A stretch of DNA of 64,000 bases. Origin: Prolixibacteraceae bacterium (GTDB taxonomy: Bacteria; Bacteroidota; Bacteroidia; Bacteroidales; Prolixibacteraceae). Each line of letters opens with the position of its first letter. Positions within the stretch are counted from its first letter, which is position 1. The DNA lies in NCBI GenBank assembly GCA_019856515.1, contig CP082230.1:3100001-3164000 (forward strand), given 5' to 3'. Positions 54,793 through 62,321 of the stretch are shown here, one piece after another. A program made the translations under genes and the position numbers. The notes below the pieces were generated by a model. It saw only the letters and a program-made list of their open reading frames with translations. It did no database searches and was not told the DNA's origin.

Positions 54793-54800
54793 CAAAAGTA
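54793..54800 (-). promoter_or_regulatory. -7 box (TACTTTTG) of metK
   Basis: The minus-strand reading TACTTTTG matches TAnnTTTG exactly, with TTTG 22 bases upstream (54823-54826) as a plausible -33. It places the transcript start just ahead of the riboswitch-like element. Confidence -1.
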
Positions 54801-54888
54801 ACCTTTTATTTTAAATAAAAGGCAAAAACATCTTCTAAATTACTTCTATTAGCACTATTTAAAGACACCTTAGTCAAAACTATAACTA

Positions 54889-55794
54889 TTACCTAATAGT
54901 CAGAGACTTAAAGACATCCTCAAGATCCGATTTGATGGTTTTAAGTTGTAATAATGGATTATCTCTCTCCACAGCAAATCGAAAAACTTTCTCTTCAAAG
55001 TTATCCGTTGGAGACCCTATAAGTTCATAATACCCATCTCTCTCCAAGACTTGTGAGAAGAGGCTTAAAGCACCTTTATCTTCCTCAGTCAATGAATGCT
55101 TAAAAACAACGGCAAGCTTACTACTATTTTTATTCGATTGAAGAAGAATATCACACTGATCATCAGCTACCACTTTTCCATTATCAATAATAACAACACG
55201 ATCACACATCTGTGATACCTCATGCATTATATGAGATGAAAAGAGTACCGTCTTACCTTGACTCACCTCTCTTATTAGTTCTCTAATTTCGATGATCTGA
55301 TTGGGATCTAGCCCATTCATTGGTTCATCTAATATCAACACTTTCGGATCATGAATTAGTGCTTGGGCAAGTCCCACCCTCTGTTTATAACCTTTTGAAA
55401 GTGTTCCTATCTTCTTTTGTGCCTCTTTGGTAATTCCACAACGTTTCACCACCTCTTCCACAGATCGTTTCAGATCTTTTACACCATATAGTTCTCCTAC
55501 GTGTCGAAGATACTCTCTGACATAAAGTTCATCATATAGTGGATTGTGTTCAGGTAGAAAACCAATATTCTTCTGTACCTCCCGAGGATTCTTATCGACA
55601 TCGACTCCAAGAACTTTAACCTCTCCTGATGTAGAACAGATAGCCCCTCCTATAATTTTCATTAACGTAGATTTTCCAGCACCATTGGGACCCAAAAAAC
55701 CCACGATTTCTCCTTCATTCAAAGAGAAACTCACTCCATCTAACGCATACTGTTTCGAAAAAATCTTTTTAACATCACAAACCTCTATAGACAT
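54889..55794 (-). CDS. gldA: GldA, gliding-associated ABC transporter ATP-binding protein
   Basis: The 301-residue product is an ABC ATPase with Walker A GPNGAGKST (about 35-43), Q-loop FLPEHNPLYDELYVREYL, signature LSKGYKQR (about 131-138), Walker B VLILDEPMNGLDP and switch His in LFSSHIMHE. The EHNPLYDELYVREYL block is the feature that marks GldA among ABC ATPases. It works with GldF and GldG in Flavobacterium gliding; those permease genes are not beside it here. It lies far from gldKLMN. Confidence is moderate to high for the GldA-type subfamily. Confidence -1.
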   Translation of the reverse strand: MSIEVCDVKKIFSKQYALDGVSFSLNEGEIVGFLGPNGAGKSTLMKIIGGAICSTSGEVKVLGVDVDKNPREVQKNIGFLPEHNPLYDELYVREYLRHVGELYGVKDLKRSVEEVVKRCGITKEAQKKIGTLSKGYKQRVGLAQALIHDPKVLILDEPMNGLDPNQIIEIRELIREVSQGKTVLFSSHIMHEVSQMCDRVVIIDNGKVVADDQCDILLQSNKNSSKLAVVFKHSLTEEDKGALSLFSQVLERDGYYELIGSPTDNFEEKVFRFAVERDNPLLQLKTIKSDLEDVFKSLTIR

Positions 55795-56184
55795 GAACGC
55801 TCCTTCCTTTGATCAATAAATACAATTAAAAACAGAAATAAACATAAGAAACTCCAAAACTAACATTTTGTCATAAACAAAATACAAACATAAACGCAAT
55901 GATTGTATTCCAACTCAAACAAGATGATTTTTCTCATAAAAATAAGAGAACAATTGGTCTATTATTATCGAAATCCAAAATTTAAGATTAAATTTGCTAA
56001 ATCGAAATTCTCAAAATAAAACTTTTCGATCATTTTTAATTTGGTCTTGTTTTCAGCCTTATAGATAATAAACAAAGAGAGAGACAGTTATTATCTAACA
56101 TGTTCATAGCAATAAATCTTTGAACTTTCTATTCAAGATATTGGGCTTTAGAAAGCTTTAAGTACCGAGAAAATTTGATTACCC
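55795..56184. other. Divergent intergenic region gldA/ispG
   Basis: About 390 bases with no gene. A sequence TAAATTTG (55989-55996) matches the -7 box and would give ispG a 180-base leader, but it lacks a -33 element and may be chance in AT-rich DNA. No RNA structure seen. Confidence -1.
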
Positions 56185-58041
56185 ATGAAAGACAGAAACT
56201 TCAACTATGTCAAAAGCTTAACAACATTTCAAAGGCAAAAGACCTCTGAAGTGATTATTGGGGGCATCGGGGTTGGAGGAGACAATCCTATTCGTATACA
56301 ATCGATGACGGATACAGATACCAACGATACGAAAGCAACTGTTGAGCAAATTGAAAGAATTGTAAAAGAGGGAGCAGACTTTGTTCGCATGGCTGTTCCA
56401 GGAATCAAAGAAGCCGAAAATCTAAAAAACATAAAACAGGCACTTTTGGATAGAGGAATCAAAACACCTTTGATTGCTGACATCCACTTTAATCCTGCTG
56501 CGGCATACGAAGCTTTAAAACATGTTTCTAAAGTTCGTATTAACCCAGGGAACTTCTATGACCCTCGTGCAAAATTCAAGAAAATTGAATACACACACGA
56601 TGAGTACCAAGAGGAACTTACTAAGATTGAAGAGAAATTTGCTCCTTTTTTAGAAGAGTGCAAAACACATAACACGGCTATTAGAATTGGAGCCAACCAA
56701 GGCTCTCTATCTGACCGTATCATGAGTCGCTATGGGGATACCCCAGCCGGCATTGTGGAGTCAGTAATGGAATTCTTACGTATCTGTAAAAAAGAAGATT
56801 TTAAAAATGTAGTCATCTCTATCAAATCAAGCAACACTCGCATCATGGTGTTTACCGTTCGCTTGATGAACTATCGAATGAGATTAGAGGAGATGAGCTT
56901 TCCATTCCATATCGGAGTTACTGAAGCAGGTGAAGGAGAAGATGGTCGAGTAAAATCAGCTGTTGGCTCAGGAACTTTACTTGCAGATGGTATTGGTGAT
57001 ACTATTCGTGTTTCTCTTACAGAGAAACCTGAAAATGAGGTGAAATTTGCCAAAGCTCTGATTAATTACATCAACCAACGAAAGGGGCACGACAAAATTG
57101 ATGCACCTATGTTTGCTCAAACCAACCCTTTCGAATATGAAAGACGTTCCCAACGCCCTATTGGCAATATTGGTGGTCGTCAAAAGAATGTAGTTGTAGC
57201 ATCTCTCAACGGTTGCTCATTAGAAGAGGTAAGATCTTTCAGGGGCAATACTATTCCTGAATATTTCTATGATGGTAATGATATCTTCAACATTGAAGGG
57301 GAGAAGTTCCCTATCATTTCATTACACGAATATCTATATGAAGATTTTCACCATCGTAAGCCTCGTTTTGTTCGCATGAACAAAAAGGAATATGATCTCT
57401 TCAAAGAGAAAAACCCTGAAGTTGTTGAAAAACTAAAGAGAGAGAGAAATGTTATTATTCTGATGGAATCTAATAATCAGAATCCAACAGCTGAAATGCG
57501 TGCTTTCTTTATGGAGTTAGATGCAGCCATATGCAAAAATCCTGTAGTGCTGCATTGCAGATACAACGAAAACGATATGGATAAACTTCGTATCAAATCG
57601 GCTGCAGACCTTGGAGAATTAATGATTGATGGATATTGTGACGGTATTCTCATCTCAAACAACGGTTCTATTGGCTATAGTGAACTTAAGAATTTATCTT
57701 ATAGTCTTTTACAAGCTAGTCGTATGAGAGTTACTCGCACTGAATTTGTCTCATGTCCTGGTTGTGGCCGTACGCTGTTTGAACTGCAAAGTACTGTTGG
57801 TTTAATCAAGAAACACTTTTCTCATTTAAATCACTTAAAGATTGGAGTGATGGGGTGTATTGTAAATGGACCAGGTGAAATGGGCGACGTTGATTATGGG
57901 TATGTTGGATCAAGTATGGGCAAAGTAAACCTTTACAAAGGCCAACGTCTCGTAAAAAAGATGATTCCTAGTGAAGATGCAGTAGCTGAGATGATTGAAT
58001 TAATGAAAGAGTATGGCGATTGGAGAGAACCAAACGTGTAA
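56185..58041 (+). CDS. ispG: 4-hydroxy-3-methylbut-2-enyl diphosphate synthase
   Basis: The 618-residue product has the N-terminal TIM barrel (PIRIQSMTDTDTNDTKATVEQI; FVRMAVPG; RINPGNFYDPRAKFKK) and the C-terminal iron-sulfur domain with SCPGCGRTLFELQ and MGCIVNGPGEMGD, whose Cys residues bind the 4Fe-4S cluster. It is the long three-domain form with an insert (about 280-500), as in Bacteroidota, Chlamydiae and plants. It catalyses the penultimate step of the MEP isoprenoid pathway. Single gene with its own terminator. High confidence. Confidence -1.
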   Translation: MKDRNFNYVKSLTTFQRQKTSEVIIGGIGVGGDNPIRIQSMTDTDTNDTKATVEQIERIVKEGADFVRMAVPGIKEAENLKNIKQALLDRGIKTPLIADIHFNPAAAYEALKHVSKVRINPGNFYDPRAKFKKIEYTHDEYQEELTKIEEKFAPFLEECKTHNTAIRIGANQGSLSDRIMSRYGDTPAGIVESVMEFLRICKKEDFKNVVISIKSSNTRIMVFTVRLMNYRMRLEEMSFPFHIGVTEAGEGEDGRVKSAVGSGTLLADGIGDTIRVSLTEKPENEVKFAKALINYINQRKGHDKIDAPMFAQTNPFEYERRSQRPIGNIGGRQKNVVVASLNGCSLEEVRSFRGNTIPEYFYDGNDIFNIEGEKFPIISLHEYLYEDFHHRKPRFVRMNKKEYDLFKEKNPEVVEKLKRERNVIILMESNNQNPTAEMRAFFMELDAAICKNPVVLHCRYNENDMDKLRIKSAADLGELMIDGYCDGILISNNGSIGYSELKNLSYSLLQASRMRVTRTEFVSCPGCGRTLFELQSTVGLIKKHFSHLNHLKIGVMGCIVNGPGEMGDVDYGYVGSSMGKVNLYKGQRLVKKMIPSEDAVAEMIELMKEYGDWREPNV

Positions 58042-58053
58042 AATATAAGTCAA

Positions 58054-58085
58054 AAGGGCTACCTCAAACGAGGTAGCCTTTTTTA
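58054..58085 (+). terminator. Terminator of ispG
   Basis: A perfect 9-bp stem GGCTACCTC/GAGGTAGCC, loop AAAC, followed by TTTTTTTATTT, 15 bases past the stop. Confidence -1.
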
Positions 58086-58135
58086 TTTCAGGTATAAAGA
58101 CTCCTTATAAAGATCATTACACAAAGAGTTCACAC

Positions 58136-58456
58136 TTACTTATTTTTGATGTTATTCAATATCGTTTCTTTTAGTTTTTTAGTCATCACTCCCTCTTTAG
58201 CAAAGTTACTCGGATTCTCTTTTAGCCATATTGGTCCAACGTCTTTAAAAGACAACGGTTGTTTTTTAAAAACAACCTTCACTTCTTGGCTCGCACTCTT
58301 TTCAATTGTGGCAATACTACTGTTCATCAGTCGATCTAAATCAAAAGTGTTTTTTTCAACACTTGGTATAAGAGAGATCCACTTTTTTATTTTATTGATA
58401 TCTTCATTGGGTGTAAGACTACTCTGTAAAAAATCATTGCTTGAAATAGCAGGGTA
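58136..58456 (-). pseudogene. 5'-truncated gene, C-terminal ~106 codons left
   Basis: The minus strand reads continuously from YPAISSNDFLQSSLTPNED through LDRLMNSSIATIEKSASQE, then KKQPLSFKDVGPIWLKENP, to a normal stop. This is clearly protein-like, but an in-frame TGA precedes it and its N-terminal part is missing. Repeat A begins 31 bases beyond (58488), so insertion of that element or a linked deletion probably removed the gene's start. An internal ATG at 58327 could still yield 63 residues. I do not recognise the family. Confidence -1.
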
Positions 58457-58487
58457 TCAAAGTGGAGTACTCATTAAAACTACCTTT

Positions 58488-58656
58488 CCCTTGGTAACAT
58501 GCTACTATCCCCTGCCTTCTTTTATATATCGTTTAAAGTACATACGAAGCTCTCTCACCCAAAATGGGAAATCGATGAATGAACTTCGAATGAACATTGA
58601 CCGTACTTCGAACCATCACAGGGGAAAGGCATGGGTTGGTAGCATGTTAGTCAGGG
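58488..58656. repeat. Palindromic dispersed repeat A, copy 2
   Basis: A 169-base unit with 33-base imperfect terminal inverted repeats, left CCCTTGGTAACATGCTACTA and right the near complement ending CATGTTAGTCAGGG, matching at about 25 positions. The interior shares CTCACCCAAAATGGGAAATC and GATGAATGAACTTCGA with copy 1 at 33694. Terminal matches are better than in copy 1, so this may be the younger copy. No ORF inside. Confidence -1.
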
Positions 58657-58812
58657 CAGAGTCATATAGAAGTCGCAAGTTCTGGTTATGGTATAATACA
58701 TGTCTTTTCATCTATCACAACAGAAGTAAGTATAATACAAAACCTTCATGGTGGTGGGTAGTGTAAAATAAATGCGATGGGAGTGTCAAATAAACGCTAT
58801 CAGTAGTGGAAT

Positions 58813-58953
58813 GACATAGGTTTCCTCCGTAGTTTGTTGATACTTCAAGGATACTTCATTGATACTTCGTTCATCAAAAATGTTAAATAGATGAATATCT
58901 TATCTCGATAATATCTTAAAATTATTTTTTATCCTACCGTCAATCTATAATCT
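58813..58953. repeat. Dispersed repeat B, copy 2
   Basis: It repeats the 20702-20823 segment, including CCGTAGTTTGTTGATACTT, TTCATCAAAAATGTTAAAT and CCGTCAATCTATAATCTAA. It carries an extra 24 bases made of the short repeat GATACTTC (three copies). It adjoins repeat A copy 2. The remaining bases to 59085 hold nothing I recognise. Confidence -1.
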
Positions 58954-59085
58954 AATATTATTTGGGAGATCTCTCGTCTTATAACCTAATCCAATAGATC
59001 TTTCAATACAAATAAGTGCTTCTTTCTTGGGTTTAAATATACACGTCAATATTTGCCACCAACTACTTGCGAAAAGATCGAACCA

Positions 59086-59709
59086 CTAAAATTCTTGAAT
59101 TAGTAGTTCAATATATTCTAAAGTGGCTGTCACATCAGGGGTGACATGGTAGATATTCCATCCTAGACCATTAGCGCTATTCAGATTATCCTTCAAGTCA
59201 TCAAAGAAATAGAATCTAGAGTTATCTACTTTAATTTTATTCTCAACCATATGGTATATCTCAGAAGATGGTTTTGAACATGACATTTGGTGAGAGTAAA
59301 AAAGAGCATCAAAAGCTTCTGACATAGGATATCCAAATGTATTCATAAACAGCTCTTCAAATACCTTCTGATGACGAGAATTCGTATTACTCAGCAATAC
59401 ACAAGTATAATCCTCTTTTAATCGCTCTAACCGATCAATCATTTCAGGTATAAAACCAATTATCATTTGATCCCAGCAACACCAAAAAGCTTCATAGTCG
59501 TAAGAGCTATTCGTCTCTTCATTCACGATATCTAGCAACTGGGATTCATGCAATTGACCTGATTCATACTCTTGAAACAACTCTTTTAATCGAGATTCAT
59601 ACTCCTTAGATATACCTAAGGAAAGAAAGCACTCATAACACTTAATTGGATCAATGTTTAATAAAACACGTCCTAAGTCAAATACGAATATTATGGATTT
59701 ATTTTTCAT
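59086..59709 (-). CDS. HAD-family phosphatase next to the sRNA pair
   Basis: Start at ATG 59709 (MKNKSIIFVFDLGRVLLNIDP) gives 207 residues; an in-frame upstream extension would run through the sRNA terminator and is rejected. HAD motif I is FDLGRVLLN, motif II VLLSNTNSRH, motif III the Lys in CSKPSSEIYHM, motif IV FFDDLKDNLNSANGLGW. It resembles HAD-IA subfamily 3 phosphatases acting on small phosphorylated metabolites. The gene begins 13 bases after the T-run of the first sRNA-like unit, so that unit may act as an attenuated leader for it. Substrate unknown. Confidence -1.
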   Translation of the reverse strand: MKNKSIIFVFDLGRVLLNIDPIKCYECFLSLGISKEYESRLKELFQEYESGQLHESQLLDIVNEETNSSYDYEAFWCCWDQMIIGFIPEMIDRLERLKEDYTCVLLSNTNSRHQKVFEELFMNTFGYPMSEAFDALFYSHQMSCSKPSSEIYHMVENKIKVDNSRFYFFDDLKDNLNSANGLGWNIYHVTPDVTATLEYIELLIQEF

Positions 59710-59721
59710 CTGGGTGAATAT

Positions 59722-59818
59722 AAAAAAAAAGAAAGCTATAAGGGGGATTATAGCTTTCTTAAACAAGGAGTAAAACAACAAAGATTTGTTGTTTAGGGAA
59801 TCTAAGTAAAGAAAATTG
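59722..59818 (-). ncRNA. Putative small RNA 1 (or attenuator leader of the HAD gene)
   Basis: The minus-strand unit starts near 59818 with AGAGCAATTTTCTTTACTT and AGATTCCCTAA, which is identical to the unit at 59977-60065. It then forms hairpin AACAACAAA/TTTGTTGTT and ends in terminator AAGAAAGCTATAA-TCCCCC-TTATAGCTTTCTT plus nine T. The terminator stem differs from that of the sister copy by compensatory changes while loop TCCCCC is unchanged. A degenerate -7 box (TATCTTAG, 59824-59831) lies upstream. About 97 nt. It may be a free sRNA or a leader for the HAD gene 13 bases beyond. Confidence -1.
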
Positions 59819-59907
59819 CTCTGCTAAGATAGAGGAATTCAAAATCTTTGTGTAATCAAAATCTTTTTTGAGCCCTTAAATGCAATACTTTTTGAACAAA
59901 TGGTATT

Positions 59908-59920
59908 TTGGTATGACCAA
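59908..59920. promoter_or_regulatory. Palindromic operator candidate ahead of sRNA 1
   Basis: TTGGTATGACCAA (TTGGT-3-ACCAA) about 90 bases upstream of the predicted sRNA 1 start. The same 13-mer lies about 91 bases upstream of sRNA 2 (60156-60168). Activator-type placement; LytTR binding is inferred only from the adjacent gene. Confidence -1.
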
Positions 59921-59976
59921 TACCAATTATCATGATGTTTCAATTTACAACTATTGCCTCATGGAAATAAAATAAC

Positions 59977-60065
59977 AAAAAAAAGAAGCCGTAGGGGGAT
60001 ACGGCTTCCTCACAAGAAGTAAACAACTTTATTCGTTGCTTAGGGAATCTAAGTAAAGAAAATTG
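59977..60065 (-). ncRNA. Putative small RNA 2, with perfect promoter and terminator
   Basis: About 89 nt on the minus strand: the conserved 30-nt 5' block shared with unit 1, hairpin CAAC/GTTG, and terminator GAAGCCGTA-TCCCCC-TACGGCTTC followed by eight T. Covarying stems with an invariant loop argue for a selected RNA. Promoter TTTG-N19-TAGATTTG (60071-60101) sits just before the inferred start. There is no ORF of note inside. The C-rich loop resembles those of antisense sRNAs that pair with G-rich translation starts; targets unknown. Confidence -1.
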
Positions 60066-60070
60066 CTCTA

Positions 60071-60101
60071 CAAATCTAGTTATTGAGGTTTCACACCCAA
60101 A
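60071..60101 (-). promoter_or_regulatory. Promoter of sRNA 2 (TTTG-N19-TAGATTTG)
   Basis: On the minus strand, TTTG at 60098-60101 and TAGATTTG at 60071-60078, separated by exactly 19 bases, match the Bacteroidota vegetative promoter perfectly. It is the clearest promoter I identified in the window. Confidence -1.
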
Positions 60102-60155
60102 TAACAGCCTGTAGTATATCCCTATACCATGACAATAAATTACTTTAACGGCAAA

Positions 60156-60168
60156 TTGGTATGACCAA
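60156..60168. promoter_or_regulatory. Palindromic operator candidate ahead of sRNA 2
   Basis: The second copy of TTGGTATGACCAA, 91 bases upstream of the sRNA 2 start and about 50 bases past the end of the LytTR gene. Confidence -1.
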
Positions 60169-60216
60169 TATACTCGTGCCAATAAATTGAATACTCTTAA
60201 ATATTCAAATCTAAAC

Positions 60217-60564
60217 CTACTCAATTCGATTTAAAGGGATAATATCATGGTAAAGATGAGACATAGCATTCCTCAAATCCAATTGTTTACGTCTTGAGAC
60301 TTTGAATTCTTGTCCACCTGGCATTTGAAGTGTCGACGATTCAGGATCGTACGATTTTATATAAAGTACATTAACCATTGTATTTCTATCAATCGATACA
60401 AACATACCTTTCAACTTTTTCCCCCACGTTGAAAGACTTCCTCTGGTCATATACTTAAAACTGTCCCCCTGGATCGTTATAATATTCTTCGCATAACTCA
60501 GATGGTATACCAATGAGAAATCGATCTCATGGTAACCCGTCAGTGTTAAAACATTTAGAACCAT
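60217..60564 (-). CDS. Stand-alone LytTR DNA-binding regulator
   Basis: Start at ATG 60564, preceded by AGGAG at a 5-base spacing, gives 115 residues (MVLNVLTLTGYHEIDFSLVY). The C-terminal half is a LytTR domain: FVSIDRNTMVNVLYIKSYDP, MPGGQEFKVSRRKQLDLRNAM. There is no receiver or sensor domain, so activity must be set by expression or a partner. Two sRNA units with shared 13-bp palindromes lie directly downstream on the same strand, and LytTR proteins elsewhere (e.g. AgrA) activate regulatory RNAs, so regulation of the sRNAs is the leading inference. A -7 box TAACTTTG lies at 60604-60611. Confidence -1.
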   Translation of the reverse strand: MVLNVLTLTGYHEIDFSLVYHLSYAKNIITIQGDSFKYMTRGSLSTWGKKLKGMFVSIDRNTMVNVLYIKSYDPESSTLQMPGGQEFKVSRRKQLDLRNAMSHLYHDIIPLNRIE

Positions 60565-60603
60565 AATTACTCCTTGATAACAATACTTTTTACGATTTAT
60601 TTG

Positions 60604-60611
60604 CAAAGTTA
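60604..60611 (-). promoter_or_regulatory. -7 box (TAACTTTG) of the LytTR gene
   Basis: Minus-strand TAACTTTG matches TAnnTTTG, about 40 bases upstream of the ATG at 60564; a TTTG lies roughly 15 bases further up, closer than ideal for -33. Confidence -1.
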
Positions 60612-60795
60612 ACAAGAACTATGCTACAAACATACTATTCCACCTTATTTAGACAGAAAATGCAACCATTTTGTAATCAACTAGATAATTATATTATTCA
60701 TTTTTTTTCAAAAAAACCCCTATAAATATTTTGTAGATCCTCGCAAAACCTGTAATATTGCAATACGAAAGGTGAACAACAAAGCCTTTTGCAAC

Positions 60796-60869
60796 GGGCC
60801 TATAGCTCAGTTGGTTAGAGCACCTGACTCATAATCAGGGAGTCCCTGGTTCAAGCCCAGGTGGGCCCA
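60796..60869 (+). tRNA. tRNA with CAU anticodon (Met or Ile2)
   Basis: Cloverleaf is complete. Acceptor GGGCCTA pairs with TGGGCCC (one G-U), D-arm AGCTCAGTTGGTTAGAGC, anticodon arm CCTGA-CTCATAA-TCAGG with anticodon CAT, and T-arm CCTGG-TTCAAGC-CCAGG. The 3' CCA is not encoded. CAU could be elongator Met or the lysidine-modified Ile2; I cannot decide from sequence alone. A terminator follows at 60879. The decaying island begins just downstream, so the tRNA might have been an integration site. Confidence -1.
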
Positions 60870-60878
60870 CTCCCAAAA

Positions 60879-60911
60879 AGCAGTTACAATTATTTGTAGC
60901 TGCTTTTTTTA
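60879..60911 (+). terminator. Terminator after the tRNA
   Basis: Stem AGCAGTTACAA/TTGTAGCTGCT (one G-U pair) with loop TTAT, followed by seven T. Confidence -1.
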
Positions 60912-61511
60912 TGCTCATACGATAAACAATATGCCCCATCGTTCTAATGTAGCACATCCAAGCACCTAGGTTTAAAAGTTTAGACTATCGAGTTTAGCAC
61001 CTTACAGTGCAAGTGGTCACAAAGAAGTCGATGCTATTTTTATAAACAGGCCCTGCAATTGCACATGAAAGTTAGTTCATATAAAATTTTATGCTTTCAC
61101 ACAGGAGGTAGAATGGCGGGGTGTTTTATATAGCAATCGATGCTCGCAATGCAAAATGATTTCGTAATTGAGATCCGAACGTTCGATTTGATCTTCATTT
61201 ACTGTGTTTGTTAGTGTGTAATTCCTATACGCACGTTGACTAATGACAATTTACATCAATTGGTGATTTAATTTATCGGGCATAGGCTCTTCCAGTCAGC
61301 AGTCAATGAGACTAACCGCTTAAATGTGTTGCTCATGACCTCTTCACTCAATACAGACTCTTTCTATGCCTTATTCAATAACCAAATGAAGAAAGTCTCA
61401 TAAAAAGTCATCAATCTAAATTTGAAGAATTACAAAATCAACAACATTACTGCTCATGTGATAGCAGTAGCGCTCAAATATCATTGTCCCTAGCACTTCT
61501 TTAAAGACCTT
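60912..61511. other. Gene-free stretch of the decaying island
   Basis: About 600 bases without a supported gene. Short protein-like scraps appear (for example HKEVDAIFINRPCNCT around 61018-61068), but none is long enough to call. Base composition is less AT-rich than the neighbouring core DNA by eye. Confidence -1.
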
Positions 61512-61724
61512 ATGAATTATGGTTGCATTTCAGACATGGTTTCATCACTCGTTTATTATTGCGCCACTCATACAATTTTCGATAATCACTATGATGAAAT
61601 TGAAGAGTTGCGATTTGACCATGATTTTACCCCAAACAACGACCAAGATTTGAGAAATACCCTTGATTGGTTCGCATTTAAACAGATTACATATACACTA
61701 TTCTATGAACTGGGCTTGGATTAA
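61512..61724 (+). CDS. Small acidic orphan protein (70 aa)
   Basis: A 70-residue frame from ATG 61512, MNYGCISDMVSSLVYYCATH then NHYDEIEELRFDHDFTPNN and NTLDWFAFKQITYTLFYELG. The composition looks like a real protein and resembles small uncharacterised proteins of plasmids and mobile elements (the YDEIEEL ... LxWFxFxxxxYxxxxELG pattern), recalled from memory and not checked. No upstream promoter was found. It may be intact or a slightly shortened remnant. Function unknown. Confidence -1.
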   Translation: MNYGCISDMVSSLVYYCATHTIFDNHYDEIEELRFDHDFTPNNDQDLRNTLDWFAFKQITYTLFYELGLD

Positions 61725-61841
61725 ACAAACCTCGTATTGGCTATTTAAAACGAATAAAATACCTTTATCATGTCATACATATAAGTTCGTTTGAAGCAAA
61801 TTAATTTACTAAATTTGGTCTATTACAATAAAAAACTACAC

Positions 61842-62321
61842 ATGACACATAATAGACTCACCATAGAAGAGCTGAAAAGCTGGCTTTGTGACTCTGCAGA
61901 TATTCTTCGTGGATATATTGATTCTTCTGTAGACATTCGTAAAGGAGGTCCCTTAGTTGCCCCACAACACAAAGATGAGAACAATAATATGGAAGTCTAT
62001 AACCGTGTGATAGCCAATCCGTCTTTTTCGATGAAAGAGTGGTGGACACCTGCCGAAACAAGCATTGAAACCAAGCTTGATAAAAATGGAAAAGAGAATG
62101 ATAAGGCACAATATATAGATAAATATATGCGAGTTGTGGACATTGCCGAGATCAAAGAAAACGACTACAATATAAATATCTCTCGTTACACTAATACCTC
62201 TCATCCTGAAGAAATCATTGATTTGGCGGAGGTGCGAATACAAATCGCTGATATAGAGAAAAGGGAAGCAGAGATTGACAACAAATTACAGACATTTTTG
62301 AAATATTTGAGAGTATTATGA
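61842..62321 (+). pseudogene. hsdM: Internally deleted hsdM (type I restriction methylase)
   Basis: From ATG 61842 the 159-residue frame begins LTIEELKSWLCDSADILRGYIDSS, which matches HsdM N-termini. It jumps to VYNRVIANPSFSMKEWW, equivalent to the catalytic NPPF region but with NPSF, and ends in IAEIKENDYNINISRYTNT with a coiled-coil end typical of HsdM C-termini. The ~500-residue enzyme has lost the N-terminal helical domain and the SAM-binding core. The frame remains open, so it may still make a small protein, but it cannot methylate. RhuM follows with a 4-base overlap; an hsdS remnant follows further on. Confidence -1.

Noticed and set aside
58146..58766. A 206-codon plus-strand frame with hydrophobic start
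   Set aside because: It overlaps the minus-strand remnant whose composition is far more protein-like, and it runs straight through repeat A.
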